Positions 46,606 to 54,952 of a DNA stretch of 64,000 nucleotides are shown one piece after another. The DNA is taken from assembly GCA_949878435.1 (NCBI GenBank), contig CATLAK010000014.1, positions 22,207 to 86,206 of the forward strand. The letters run 5' to 3'. The position numbers and the translations under genes are program-made. The notes under the pieces are model-generated. The model was not told where the DNA came from. It saw nothing but the letters and a program-made list of their open reading frames with translations, and searched no databases. Every line of letters starts with the position of its first letter. Position 1 is the first letter of the stretch. The DNA is from an uncultured Lachnospiraceae bacterium (GTDB taxonomy: Bacteria; Bacillota; Clostridia; Lachnospirales; Lachnospiraceae).

Positions 46606-48096
46606 ATGAAATCGAGAGAAAAATTCGGCAGCCGTCTTGGATTTATACTTGTATCCGCTGGCTGTGCAGTAGGTCTTGGAAATGTGTGGAAATTTCCTTA
46701 TATGACAGGAAGGTACGGCGGCGCTGCCTTTATCGTTATTTATCTGATCTTTTTGATTTTGATGGGATGGCCCATCATGGTGTGTGAATTTTCGGTAGGG
46801 CGGGGCAGCCAGAAAAGCTGTGCCACCTCATTTAAAGTTTTAGAGCCTAAGGGGACCAAGTGGCATCATTACGGCTGGTTCGGAATGGCAGGCAATTACC
46901 TGCTGATGATGTTCTATACCATGGTCGCAGGATGGATGATGTATTACTGCTTCCGCTGCGCAAAAGGAGATTTTAGTTCTTCTTCCGTGGACGCACAAGT
47001 CATAGTGAATCGTTTTAACGAAATGCTCTCTTCCCCCGGAATCCTTACCTTCTGGATGATCCTTACGGTTCTTCTTGCTTTTGGCGTATGTTCCTTCGGT
47101 GTGCAAAAAGGAGTGGAACGAATCACCAAGATTATGATGACTGCACTGCTCGCCCTCATCGTAGTTCTTGCCGTTCATTCTGTACGTCTTCCCGGCGCCA
47201 TAGAGGGAGTGAAATTTTACTTAATCCCTGATTTTCAGAAGATGAAAGAAGCCGGCATCGGCAATGTAATCTTCGGCGCAATGTCCCAGGCCTTCTTCAC
47301 ATTAAGCCTCGGTATCGGCGCCATGGCAATCTTTGGAAGCTATCTGGATAAGAACCGTTCCCTTGCGGGGGAAGCCGCCAGCATCGGAATATTGGATACT
47401 TTTGTTGCTTTGATGGCTGGCATGATCATTATCCCTGCCTGCTTTTCATTCGGCATAGAACCCGATGCAGGACCCTCCCTGATTTTCATTACCCTTCCGC
47501 AGATTTTTAATCAGATGACAGGAGGACGGATATGGGGCACTTTATTTTTCCTGTTCTTGTCATTCGCGGCATTGTCCACTGTGATTGCCGTATTTGAAAA
47601 TATCATTTCCTTCGCCATCGACCTGTTTGGAATTTCCCGTTCCAGGGCAGTGCTCATCAACATTGTGCTGGTCAGCCTTCTATCTATGCCGGCAGTGCTT
47701 GGATTTAACGTTCTTTCCGGTATACAGCCCTTAGGCGCAGGGACCGGCATCATGGATCTGGAAGACTTTCTGGTATCAAATAACCTGCTTCCTCTAGGTT
47801 CCCTGGTCTATCTGATGTTCTGTACCCAAAAACGGGGCTGGGGCTGGGAGAATTTTATTAAAGAGGCGAATGCTGGAAATGGGAAAAAATTTCCGCTGTT
47901 CGTGCGGGGATATATGACCTATGGCATTCCTGCCCTTATCGTAGTAATCTATCTGAAAGGCTACTGGGATATGTTTGCCCCGCAGGCAGCAGCGGCAAAT
48001 AATCCTTTGCTGCTGGCAGGATGGATGTGCGTTGCAATCGCATTTCTCGCTCTGATCGGGTGGTTTGCCTTCGGCGGGAAGCGCAAGGACAGCTAA
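46606..48096 (+). CDS. Sodium-dependent amino-acid/neurotransmitter-type transporter (NSS), 496 aa
   Basis: LeuT-fold Na-coupled symporter. The first helix carries SAGCAVGLGNVWKFPY, the family's sodium and substrate-binding signature, followed by FIVIYLIFLILMGWPIMVCE; helix six region TLSLGIGAMAIFGSYL is also typical. Twelve or so hydrophobic segments span the protein. Likely imports an amino acid; the substrate cannot be told. ATG 46606 follows GAGGGAG. Strong sigma-A promoter and putative operator upstream. Confidence 0.93.
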   Translation: MKSREKFGSRLGFILVSAGCAVGLGNVWKFPYMTGRYGGAAFIVIYLIFLILMGWPIMVCEFSVGRGSQKSCATSFKVLEPKGTKWHHYGWFGMAGNYLLMMFYTMVAGWMMYYCFRCAKGDFSSSSVDAQVIVNRFNEMLSSPGILTFWMILTVLLAFGVCSFGVQKGVERITKIMMTALLALIVVLAVHSVRLPGAIEGVKFYLIPDFQKMKEAGIGNVIFGAMSQAFFTLSLGIGAMAIFGSYLDKNRSLAGEAASIGILDTFVALMAGMIIIPACFSFGIEPDAGPSLIFITLPQIFNQMTGGRIWGTLFFLFLSFAALSTVIAVFENIISFAIDLFGISRSRAVLINIVLVSLLSMPAVLGFNVLSGIQPLGAGTGIMDLEDFLVSNNLLPLGSLVYLMFCTQKRGWGWENFIKEANAGNGKKFPLFVRGYMTYGIPALIVVIYLKGYWDMFAPQAAAANNPLLLAGWMCVAIAFLALIGWFAFGGKRKDS

Positions 48097-48133
48097 AACG
48101 CTGCCTTGCTTCGCAATTCAGCTTATTGTAGCA

Positions 48134-48172
48134 AAAATCCCCCATCACTCTGAGTTAGCGGTGGGGGATTTT
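48134..48172. terminator. Bidirectional terminator between NSS and DUF362 genes
   Basis: AAAATCCCCCA(T/C) stem of 12 bp with A-run and T-run on its two sides, between convergent genes. Confidence 0.85.
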
Positions 48173-48242
48173 ATCTTTGTATTATTTATCAAATGTCTGA
48201 TCTGCGCTTTAACTCTGAGCCTTAGCTCATTTCTCTCGTAAT

Positions 48243-49109
48243 TTAATCCACTTCAATCAATTCATATTCGCGGGAACCAAATCCCAATTCGGCGGCTGCC
48301 TCAACTGTATGCACACCGTTCCGTGATTCAATCCGTTCAATCAGATGATCCCGTCCCGGGTCATCCGCTGCATAGACCAAATCCAGACAAGCCTGATCGA
48401 TGGCAATCGGATCTTCGGAAATCAAGATACCAATATCTTTCATGCAGGGATCCTCTGCAACTGCACAGCAGTCACAGTCCACCGACATATTTTTCATGAC
48501 ATTGATATAAACGGTATTGCCATGGAAATATTCCACCACCGAAGAAGCTGCATCCGCCATAGATTCAAGGAAGGAATCATGGTCAGAAGTCCAGAATGCC
48601 TCCGTGTCTCCCACGCCGTGGATATATGCCTTGCCATAGGAAGATGCCACGCCAATCGACAGCTGCTTAATAGCACCGCCGAAACCGCCCATGGGATGTC
48701 CCTTAAAATGAGACAGCACCAGCATAGAATCATACTTTTCGATATTCTTTCCCACGAAATTCTTTTGAATCTTCCTGCCCTTAGGAATCGCAAGCTCCTT
48801 ATCCGGTCCTTCCGCATCCAGCAGGTCAACATCAAAATACTGGCTCCATCCATGCTCTTTTAGCGTCTTCAAATGCTTTTCCGTGGTATCCCTGGTTCCC
48901 TCATAAGCCGTATTGCACTCCACCACTGTTCCGCCGATATGGTCAATGACAGGTTTCCAGAATTCTGGTTTCAAAAAGTTCTGGTTGCCCGTTTCACCGG
49001 AATGCAGTTTGATCGCCACCTTGCCCGGAAGCTCTTTCCCTAACAGCTTATAGAGTTCCAGTACTTTTTCTGGTGTGATGGTTCTGGAAAAATAAACTTT
49101 CGCTTTCAT
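48243..49109 (-). CDS. DUF362-domain protein, 288 aa
   Basis: DUF362 family: KVYFSRTI start, VAIKLHSGETG, GGTVVECNTAY, HFKGHPMGGFGGAIKQLSIG, and a late cysteine group (DCDCCAVAEDPC) before DIGILISEDPIAIDQA. Relatives are often linked to Fe-S or anaerobic metabolism, without a settled reaction. No separate 4Fe-4S ferredoxin domain is present. ATG 49109 follows AGGAGGATC. Single-gene unit. Confidence 0.88.
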   Translation of the reverse strand: MKAKVYFSRTITPEKVLELYKLLGKELPGKVAIKLHSGETGNQNFLKPEFWKPVIDHIGGTVVECNTAYEGTRDTTEKHLKTLKEHGWSQYFDVDLLDAEGPDKELAIPKGRKIQKNFVGKNIEKYDSMLVLSHFKGHPMGGFGGAIKQLSIGVASSYGKAYIHGVGDTEAFWTSDHDSFLESMADAASSVVEYFHGNTVYINVMKNMSVDCDCCAVAEDPCMKDIGILISEDPIAIDQACLDLVYAADDPGRDHLIERIESRNGVHTVEAAAELGFGSREYELIEVD

Positions 49110-49240
49110 TTTGATCCTCCTGTCATGTTTTCATAGTTTAAATATACCATTAAATGCCTATCTGTGTATACTGCTTTTTTCTATTTTTTCTAATTGGGGG
49201 AGGGGATTGTTTAGGGGGATTGGCAGGAGGACGCACAAAG

Positions 49241-49600
49241 CAGCATGGATGGAAGATAGAGCCTGACAGGGCAGCCGTATCGTAAAATCAGAGGACGGAC
49301 CGGCATAGGAGACGGCATATCGTATCGTTTCAAGTCTCTACGAAAAATCGGCAATTTCACTTACAGAATGTTGAGACACTTAGGGCAAAATCGCCATGGA
49401 TGGCGATTTTAGGAGCCAAACGGCATGGATGCCGTCTTGGCTCCGACCCGACCGTCTTGAAACACCTAAATACATTCTGTTAGTGAAATCCGATTTTGAG
49501 AGGAGACTTGAAACGATACGATATGCCGCCTCCTATGCCGGTCTGTCCTCTGATTTTACGATACGGCTGTCCTGTCAGGCTCTATCTTCCATTCATGCTG
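49241..49600 (+). repeat. Long palindromic element 2, between DUF362 and PAP2 genes
   Basis: Outer arms 49241-49338 and 49503-49600 are 98 bp with four mismatches, three of which would be G-U pairs in plus-strand RNA. An inner imperfect stem (AATCGG, TTTCACTTACAGAATGT and complement) leads to a head of two hairpins: 49387-49410 with a 10-bp stem and TGGA loop, and 49412-49444 with CGGCA-TGGA-TGCCG at its tip. The central 49315-49526 is about 80% identical to the core of element 3. It fills most of the 510-base gap here; open frames inside it are mirror artefacts. Confidence 0.88.
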
Positions 49601-49619
49601 TTCCGCTTCCTGTCGGCAT

Positions 49620-50177
49620 CTATCGAACCTGTTGCTGTGCACTCTTCCTTTTTTGTATTTGATTCACCAGCCATTCTCCTAAATAGCTGCAGATAATGCC
49701 CGTCACTGCCCCTGCCAGAACATCTGTGGGATAGTGTACGCCCACATATAGGCGGGAAAAAGAAATAAGGATGGCAAGAATCAGTATTGGCATGCCATAT
49801 TTCTTCGGCAGTTTCCGGTACAGGACGCAGGCACTGGCAAAGGAACTTCCTGCATGACCGGAAGGGAAGGAAAATTCTGATGGTTTCTTTATGATGGGAA
49901 TCAATCCTTCTATTGCATTGTAAGGTCTGACCCGCGCCACCAGATTCTTAAGCAGTATGTTGTTAATCAAAAGAGAAAAAAGCAGGGCGCATGCGCTCAT
50001 CCACCCTATTTTTCTTGTCTTTTCAGGAATCAGCAGAAAAATGGTCAGAATAATCCATAAAATACCTGCATTTCCCAGCGTTGTAATCAACTTCATGATG
50101 GGATCCAAAACAGCATTCCGCACTGCCTCCTGAAGGAACATGAGTATCGCGCCATCCATATGTATCAGTGTTTCCAT
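49620..50177 (-). CDS. PAP2-family membrane phosphatase, 185 aa
   Basis: Phosphatidic-acid-phosphatase-type (PAP2) protein, possibly an undecaprenyl-pyrophosphate or lipid phosphatase. Active-site motifs: a KNLVARVRP (KX6RP) segment, FPSGHAGSS (PSGH) and SRLYVGVHYPTD (SRX5HXXXD). Five to six membrane helices. GGGGAGATACT precedes the start. Its stop is 20 bases from palindrome 2. Confidence 0.92.
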   Translation of the reverse strand: METLIHMDGAILMFLQEAVRNAVLDPIMKLITTLGNAGILWIILTIFLLIPEKTRKIGWMSACALLFSLLINNILLKNLVARVRPYNAIEGLIPIIKKPSEFSFPSGHAGSSFASACVLYRKLPKKYGMPILILAILISFSRLYVGVHYPTDVLAGAVTGIICSYLGEWLVNQIQKRKSAQQQVR

Positions 50178-50292
50178 AGTATCTCCCCAAAAATTATCTT
50201 TTGAAAATAATTATGCGTAAGCTCACACCTTAACGCCGCAAAATATCAAATTTCTGCAGCAACGACATGCTTATATATTTTTCATATATATA

Positions 50293-50514
50293 CTATTTTC
50301 CTTCCTCACCATCATCTGCCAGCATTTCAATCAATCCATTCAATAAATTTTGTGCAGTCACTTTTCCCATCACCAGATTAGCTACTTCTTCAACTATTAT
50401 GTTATTTGTTTTTCCATCTTCCCCGATTTCTGGAATCTGTTGAACAAAACTGATAACAAGCTCTTCCTTTTCTTGATTCATTGCACATGAAAATCCATTT
50501 GTAAACTGTAACAT
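50293..50514 (-). CDS. Small acidic protein, third gene of the toxin-antitoxin operon, 73 aa
   Basis: Unrecognised. Acidic (Glu/Asp-rich ends), no Cys-rich or membrane segment; the middle (IIVEEVANLVMGKVTAQNLLNGLIEML) reads as two amphipathic helices. GGAGGTAGTGCT precedes ATG 50514, and it starts 13 bases after the antitoxin stop, so it is very probably co-transcribed with the toxin and antitoxin. Confidence 0.65.
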   Translation of the reverse strand: MLQFTNGFSCAMNQEKEELVISFVQQIPEIGEDGKTNNIIVEEVANLVMGKVTAQNLLNGLIEMLADDGEEGK

Positions 50515-50527
50515 AGCACTACCTCCA

Positions 50528-51001
50528 TCACATTTCTAATCTATCTTCAAAACTAAAAAACTTACAGTTGTTCCTATTTTCCATCATTTTACTTTTTGAT
50601 GTATATTCATTGGTTTTAGATGTCTTTCCAATAAATTTTTTTGATTCTGATACTACACATGAAATTTCTGTGTTTTTAATACACTTTACTTGAGGATTTT
50701 TCCTATTTGCTTGCAAGTTTACTTTTAATTCCATATCCAGCTTTTCTGCAATTTCTACAAGTGATTTTATGGAAAAATTGTAATCTCCACCTTCCCACTT
50801 TGATACCATTCCTTGGCTAACTCCAACATAAACCGCAAATTCTTTTTGCGTCATATTCAATTCTACTCTTTTCTTTACGATTGACGCTGAAATACTTCCC
50901 AGAATTTTTGAAGAGTTAATATCTGATACCGCTATATCATTTTCAAACAACTCTAGTAAATCACTCAATCCAAGAAAATAATGATTAGACTTATTATTCA
51001 C
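50528..51001 (-). CDS. XRE-type antitoxin, HigA-like, 157 aa
   Basis: Central helix-turn-helix of the HTH_3 type (about residues 48-105: KKRVELNMTQKEFAVYVGVS, QGMVSKWEGGDYNFSI), an N-terminal extension of about 45 residues and a C-terminal Lys/Ser/Asn-rich tail. GTG 51001 is chosen because AGAGG lies 7 bases upstream and it follows the toxin stop by 16 bases; longer frames overlap the toxin. Expected to neutralise the toxin and repress the operon at the palindrome 51447-51466. Confidence 0.75.
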   Translation of the reverse strand: MNNKSNHYFLGLSDLLELFENDIAVSDINSSKILGSISASIVKKRVELNMTQKEFAVYVGVSQGMVSKWEGGDYNFSIKSLVEIAEKLDMELKVNLQANRKNPQVKCIKNTEISCVVSESKKFIGKTSKTNEYTSKSKMMENRNNCKFFSFEDRLEM

Positions 51002-51017
51002 ATTCGCACCTCTTCCT

Positions 51018-51425
51018 CTACATTTCACCATATCGTTTTGCCAATACCGCTTTCCATTGCGTATAATCAGAAGCCCTTTTTCCTTGACGTTCATAAAATG
51101 CTGCCAAAAAAATTGGATTATCTTTTTCATCAAAAGTCATAAGCAACCGAAAATTAAAGTTTTTACCTGATAAATGCAAAGAATAGTATTCGTCTTCTAA
51201 ATATTTAATTATCTCATTTCCATCTGCCGTATATACCTGATTTTTCAATAATTTAACAAAATTCAATTGTTTTATAAGCAACAAAAAAATTTCTTTCTCA
51301 TTTCCACTTGCATTATGCAACAATTCCTTAAATTCTTTCATAAAGGAAGGATGGAAACGAAAGCCCTGTTGTAAATATTCTTCTAAGCTCTTTGCTAAAA
51401 CTTTTAAAGCCTCTTTTTTGTTCAT
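51018..51425 (-). CDS. RelE/HigB-type toxin, 135 aa
   Basis: Resembles the HigB/phage Gp49-like toxins of the RelE superfamily: an N-terminal helical part, then a core with FRLLMTFDEKDNPIFLAAFYER and the basic ends typical of ribosome-dependent mRNA interferases. The call rests mainly on this core, the gene size and the neighbouring XRE antitoxin downstream (toxin-first order as in higBA). The ribosome binding site is weak (GTAAG) and the leader very short. Confidence 0.68.
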   Translation of the reverse strand: MNKKEALKVLAKSLEEYLQQGFRFHPSFMKEFKELLHNASGNEKEIFLLLIKQLNFVKLLKNQVYTADGNEIIKYLEDEYYSLHLSGKNFNFRLLMTFDEKDNPIFLAAFYERQGKRASDYTQWKAVLAKRYGEM

Positions 51426-51443
51426 CTTACGATTAGTGTTTTT

Positions 51444-51472
51444 ATTATATTACTTATAAGTAATATTTTCAA
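51444..51472 (-). promoter_or_regulatory. Promoter of the toxin-antitoxin operon with operator in its spacer
   Basis: Minus-strand -35 TTGAAA (51467-51472), 17-base spacer, perfect -10 TATAAT (51444-51449). A 20-bp perfect palindrome, ATATTACTTATAAGTAATAT (51447-51466), fills the spacer and reaches the -10. Predicted start point is only about 12 bases before the toxin ATG. Confidence 0.78.
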
Positions 51473-51609
51473 CCACTTTTCCTCTCTTTTGAATTTCTGC
51501 TTTTTATCATTATTTTAGCAAATTTCTTTTTTACTAACAATCAAATTATAATTGTTTTTTGCTTAAATTATTTTCGTTTATAAATCAAAAGTTATTAACC
51601 GTTCAGACA

Positions 51610-52018
51610 GCAAGGTAGGAGCAGCCTAGGCGCCCGGACAGCGGTGCTGTAGGAGAGAGCAGACAGGATGGCAGCGGCGAGGGCAGGGAGCGGACTTGAC
51701 ACAGGGACAGCATATCCTATCGTTTCAAGTCTCTGCGAAAAATCGGCAATTTCACTTACAGAATGTTGGAGTCTCAGGGTGAAATCGCCACGGATGGCGA
51801 TTTCAGGAGTCGCGCGGCACGGATGCCGCTGACTCCGACCCGTCCGCCCTGAAACATCTAAACACATTCTGTTAGTGAAATCCGATTTTGAGAGGAGACT
51901 TGAAACGATAGGATATGCTGTCCCTGTGCCAAGTCCGCTCCCTGCCCTCGCCGCTGCCATCCTGTCTGCTCTCTCCTACAGCACCGCTGTCCTGGCGCCT
52001 AGGCTGCTCCAACCTTGC
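51610..52018 (+). repeat. Long palindromic element 3, upstream of the tyrosine recombinase
   Basis: Outer arms 51610-51733 and 51895-52018 are 124 bp with three mismatches. Inner stem and head match element 2: hairpin 51781-51804 (10-bp stem, CGGA loop) and hairpin 51806-51836 (GCGGCA-CGGA-TGCCGC tip). The core 51710-51918 is homologous to element 2; the outer arms are not. It fills most of the gap between the toxin gene and the recombinase; the remainder (51473-51609) is AT-rich with nothing recognised. Frames inside the arms are mirror images and are not credited as genes. Confidence 0.88.
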
Positions 52019-52120
52019 ATATCGAATCATTGTAGAACTTTAGTTCCTAGTCAATATTGCATGGACATTTTCTTCCCATACATGCATAATAATGAAAAAC
52101 GGTAAGGAGCGGCAGGATTT

Positions 52121-53083
52121 ATGCATAATTTAAATGAGTACATTCATGAATACATTGAATATTGTCAATATCGGAAACGTTTGGATGTGAAAACCTTGAA
52201 AGCATATCAAATCGATTTAAACCAGTACATGAACTATAGTTCCAGTTTATCCGACTGTTTTTCAAAGGATACCGTAGATAAGTTCATCACCAGTCTGCAC
52301 AAGCAGTATAAGCCCAAAACCGTCAAACGTAAAATTGCAAGTCTGAAAGCCTTTTTTCATTACCTGGAATACAAAGAACTGCTTAAGGATAATCCATTTT
52401 CCAAACTGGACATCCGTTTCCGGGAGGCAAAACTTTTGCCGAAGACAATTCCTTTCCATTCCATCCAGACCTTCCTGTCCACCCTCTATGAACAGAAAAA
52501 TCTGGCAAGAACCGAATATCAGCTTCACTGTTGTATCAGAGACATTGCCGTCATTGAATTATTGTTCGCCACCGGCATGCGGATTTCCGAGCTGTGCTCC
52601 CTGCGCCCTTCAGATATTGACTTAAAGAGCAATAACATACTGATTTACGGAAAGGGGGCAAAGGAACGGATTTTGCAGATTGGCAATCCTGATGTCATTT
52701 CCGCACTATCTCTATACGAGGAAGTCTTCAAAGAAAAGATACACCTCTGCGGATATTTTTTTGTAAACAAATTAGAGCACAAACTGTCGGATCAGTCTGT
52801 CCGCTTCATGATCGACCATTATGCCAAGCTCTCTGGCATCGAGCAGCATATCACGCCGCATATGTTCCGGCACTCCTTTGCCACCCTCCTCTTAGAGCAG
52901 GACGTGGATATTCGTTATATTCAGAGGATGCTTGGACACAGTTCCATCAGCACGACGGAAATATATACCCATGTATCCAATATAAAGCAGAAGGATATTC
53001 TGTTTCATAAACACCCACGGAATTTAATGGAAGTCAAGTCCCCCGCCGCAAACAGTCACTTGGCTCGTTGCCCGCGGGAATAA
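52121..53083 (+). CDS. Tyrosine recombinase, XerC/XerD-like, 320 aa
   Basis: N-terminal SAM-like core-binding domain (residues 1-90) and catalytic domain with the full set: Arg154 (TGMRISEL), Lys178 (YGKGAKE), His247-X2-Arg250 (HMFRHSFA), His273 (MLGHSS) and nucleophile Tyr282 (TEIYTHV). AGGA precedes ATG 52121. About the length of chromosomal XerC/D, but its position in an accessory patch next to palindrome 3 suggests a mobile-element or locus-specific integrase. Its site is unknown. Confidence 0.92.
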   Translation: MHNLNEYIHEYIEYCQYRKRLDVKTLKAYQIDLNQYMNYSSSLSDCFSKDTVDKFITSLHKQYKPKTVKRKIASLKAFFHYLEYKELLKDNPFSKLDIRFREAKLLPKTIPFHSIQTFLSTLYEQKNLARTEYQLHCCIRDIAVIELLFATGMRISELCSLRPSDIDLKSNNILIYGKGAKERILQIGNPDVISALSLYEEVFKEKIHLCGYFFVNKLEHKLSDQSVRFMIDHYAKLSGIEQHITPHMFRHSFATLLLEQDVDIRYIQRMLGHSSISTTEIYTHVSNIKQKDILFHKHPRNLMEVKSPAANSHLARCPRE

Positions 53084-53136
53084 GCGGCGCGCCAAAAAGA
53101 TAAACGCACGTGTTCAAGTACTTTGTCATGTCCTTA

Positions 53137-54888
53137 TTATTTATTGAAAGAATACTTACTGGCATAAGCCCTGAATTTTTGCTGAAAATCTTCGCTGTCA
53201 TTCCTTAAGCTGCGAAGTGATTCATGGATATTCATATTATGATGCGACATATCAATGACACAGCCCGCAATGTTGGAGCAGTGATCAGATGTGCGCTCTA
53301 AATTTGTAAGCAAATCCGACCATACAAACCCTACATCAATGGAGCAGACTCCCTTCTGCAGGCGCAGGATGTGGCGTGTTCGCAGCTGCTCCTTCAGCTG
53401 ATCGATTACCTGCTCCAGCGGTTCTACCATAAATGCAGCATTTGGATCGTTTGTCAAAAAAGCGTTAAGTGTCAGATCTAAAATTTCGTCTATCGCCGAA
53501 GCAATGACTTGCAGTTCAGATACCGCCGCCTCCGTGAATGCCAGCCCTTTCCCCTCGAGTTCTTCTGCAGACTCCAGGATATTTACTGCATGATCAGAGA
53601 TTCTCTCAAAATCTCCAATAATCTTCAAAAGCCTCGCCGCTTCCTCACTGTCAGATTCACTGATTGGTTTCGCACTTAATTTTACCAGATAGGTTCCCAA
53701 AATATCCTCGTAGTAGTCTGTTTTTTCCTCCTTTTTCCGGATGGATACCCTAAGTTCAGGAGAATCGTTATGCTGCAGGCAGGTCATGCTTTCTTTTAAC
53801 GCGCTTATCGCAGTCTGCGCCATTTCAGCCGCCACTTTGCGGCAGCGTTCCAGCGCAATCGGCGGAGTGGCAAGTAAACGCTCATCCAATTCCGATTGCA
53901 TTTCCGGCTCCGATGCGTCGGGCACAAGCCACCTTACCAGCTTCTCAAGCCCTCCGGACAATGGCAGCATGAGAATCGTACAAAGAATATTAAAAATAGA
54001 GTGCGCTATGGCAATGCCAAACAATGAAGCTGCTTCATCCAAAAATAATGGGTGAAAAACCACCTTTACCAGGCAAAAGACTGTAATCCAGAATGCCGTT
54101 CCGATTACATTAAACGACAAATGCAGTAAGGCTGCACGCTTTGCGTTCTTGTTCGCCCCCACCGAAGAAATCATGGCAGTGACACAAGTCCCGATATTTT
54201 GTCCCATAATAATGGGGATTGCCGCACCGTACGAAACCTGCCCGGTAACAGCCAATGCCTGCAAAATCCCCACGGATGCAGAACTCGACTGGATAATTGC
54301 AGTAAGAACTGCTCCTGCCAGCACGCCAAGGACTGGATTTTGAAACATGAGAAAAAGATTCTGGAAGGCAGGGACACTGCCAAGACCAGAGACAGCTTCT
54401 GACATAGACTCCATACCGAACATCAGCGTAGCAAAACCTAATAAAATCATACCCGTATCTTTTTTCCTGCTGTTTTTGCAGAACATATAGAAGATAATAC
54501 CGATCAGAGAAAGAGCCGGCGCAAAAGAAGACGGCTTTAAAAGGCTCACAAACACATTGCTGCTGTCAATTCCTGCAAGACTCAGCATCCATGCAGTCAC
54601 TGTGGTCCCGATATTCGCTCCCATGATAACGTTGATTGCCTGTCTTAACGTCATGAGACCGGAATTTACAAAGCCTACTACCATGACTGTCGTTGCCGAA
54701 GAACTTTGGATCACCGCCGTAATGCCCAGTCCGGTTAAAAGACCGGCGGCTCTGTTCGTAGTCAGTTTGCCGAGCAGCGCCCGCAGATTTCCCCCTGCCC
54801 GGCGCTCCAATGCCTGCCCCATGATATTCATGCCAAACAGAAACAGACTTAAACCGCCGGCTAGTGTGAGTACATTAAAAATATCCAT
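53137..54888 (-). CDS. Na/Pi cotransporter family protein with PhoU-like tail, 583 aa
   Basis: N-terminal NptA/PNaS transporter domain with the two inverted QSSS repeats (IQSSSATTVMVVGFVNSG near 60 and IQSSSASVGILQ near 200) in about eight hydrophobic segments up to residue 310. The C-terminal 230 residues are helical and PhoU-like. Likely Na-dependent phosphate uptake or sensing. Lies downstream of the PhoR/PhoB-like pair on the same strand with a 64-base gap, consistent with a phosphate-related unit. Confidence 0.92.
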   Translation of the reverse strand: MDIFNVLTLAGGLSLFLFGMNIMGQALERRAGGNLRALLGKLTTNRAAGLLTGLGITAVIQSSSATTVMVVGFVNSGLMTLRQAINVIMGANIGTTVTAWMLSLAGIDSSNVFVSLLKPSSFAPALSLIGIIFYMFCKNSRKKDTGMILLGFATLMFGMESMSEAVSGLGSVPAFQNLFLMFQNPVLGVLAGAVLTAIIQSSSASVGILQALAVTGQVSYGAAIPIIMGQNIGTCVTAMISSVGANKNAKRAALLHLSFNVIGTAFWITVFCLVKVVFHPLFLDEAASLFGIAIAHSIFNILCTILMLPLSGGLEKLVRWLVPDASEPEMQSELDERLLATPPIALERCRKVAAEMAQTAISALKESMTCLQHNDSPELRVSIRKKEEKTDYYEDILGTYLVKLSAKPISESDSEEAARLLKIIGDFERISDHAVNILESAEELEGKGLAFTEAAVSELQVIASAIDEILDLTLNAFLTNDPNAAFMVEPLEQVIDQLKEQLRTRHILRLQKGVCSIDVGFVWSDLLTNLERTSDHCSNIAGCVIDMSHHNMNIHESLRSLRNDSEDFQQKFRAYASKYSFNK

Positions 54889-54952
54889 AAATCAATTATC
54901 CCTTCTATGAGCTTATGGATATTATTTTATCTAATATACATCAAATCTATTA

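Noticed and set aside
49396..49662. Plus-strand open frame across palindrome 2
   Set aside because: It runs through the inverted repeat and into the end of the PAP2 gene on the other strand; no start signal.
51595..52105. Open frames on both strands inside palindrome 3 whose products resemble each other
   Set aside because: They are mirror images produced by the inverted repeat, with no ribosome binding site and no known domain.
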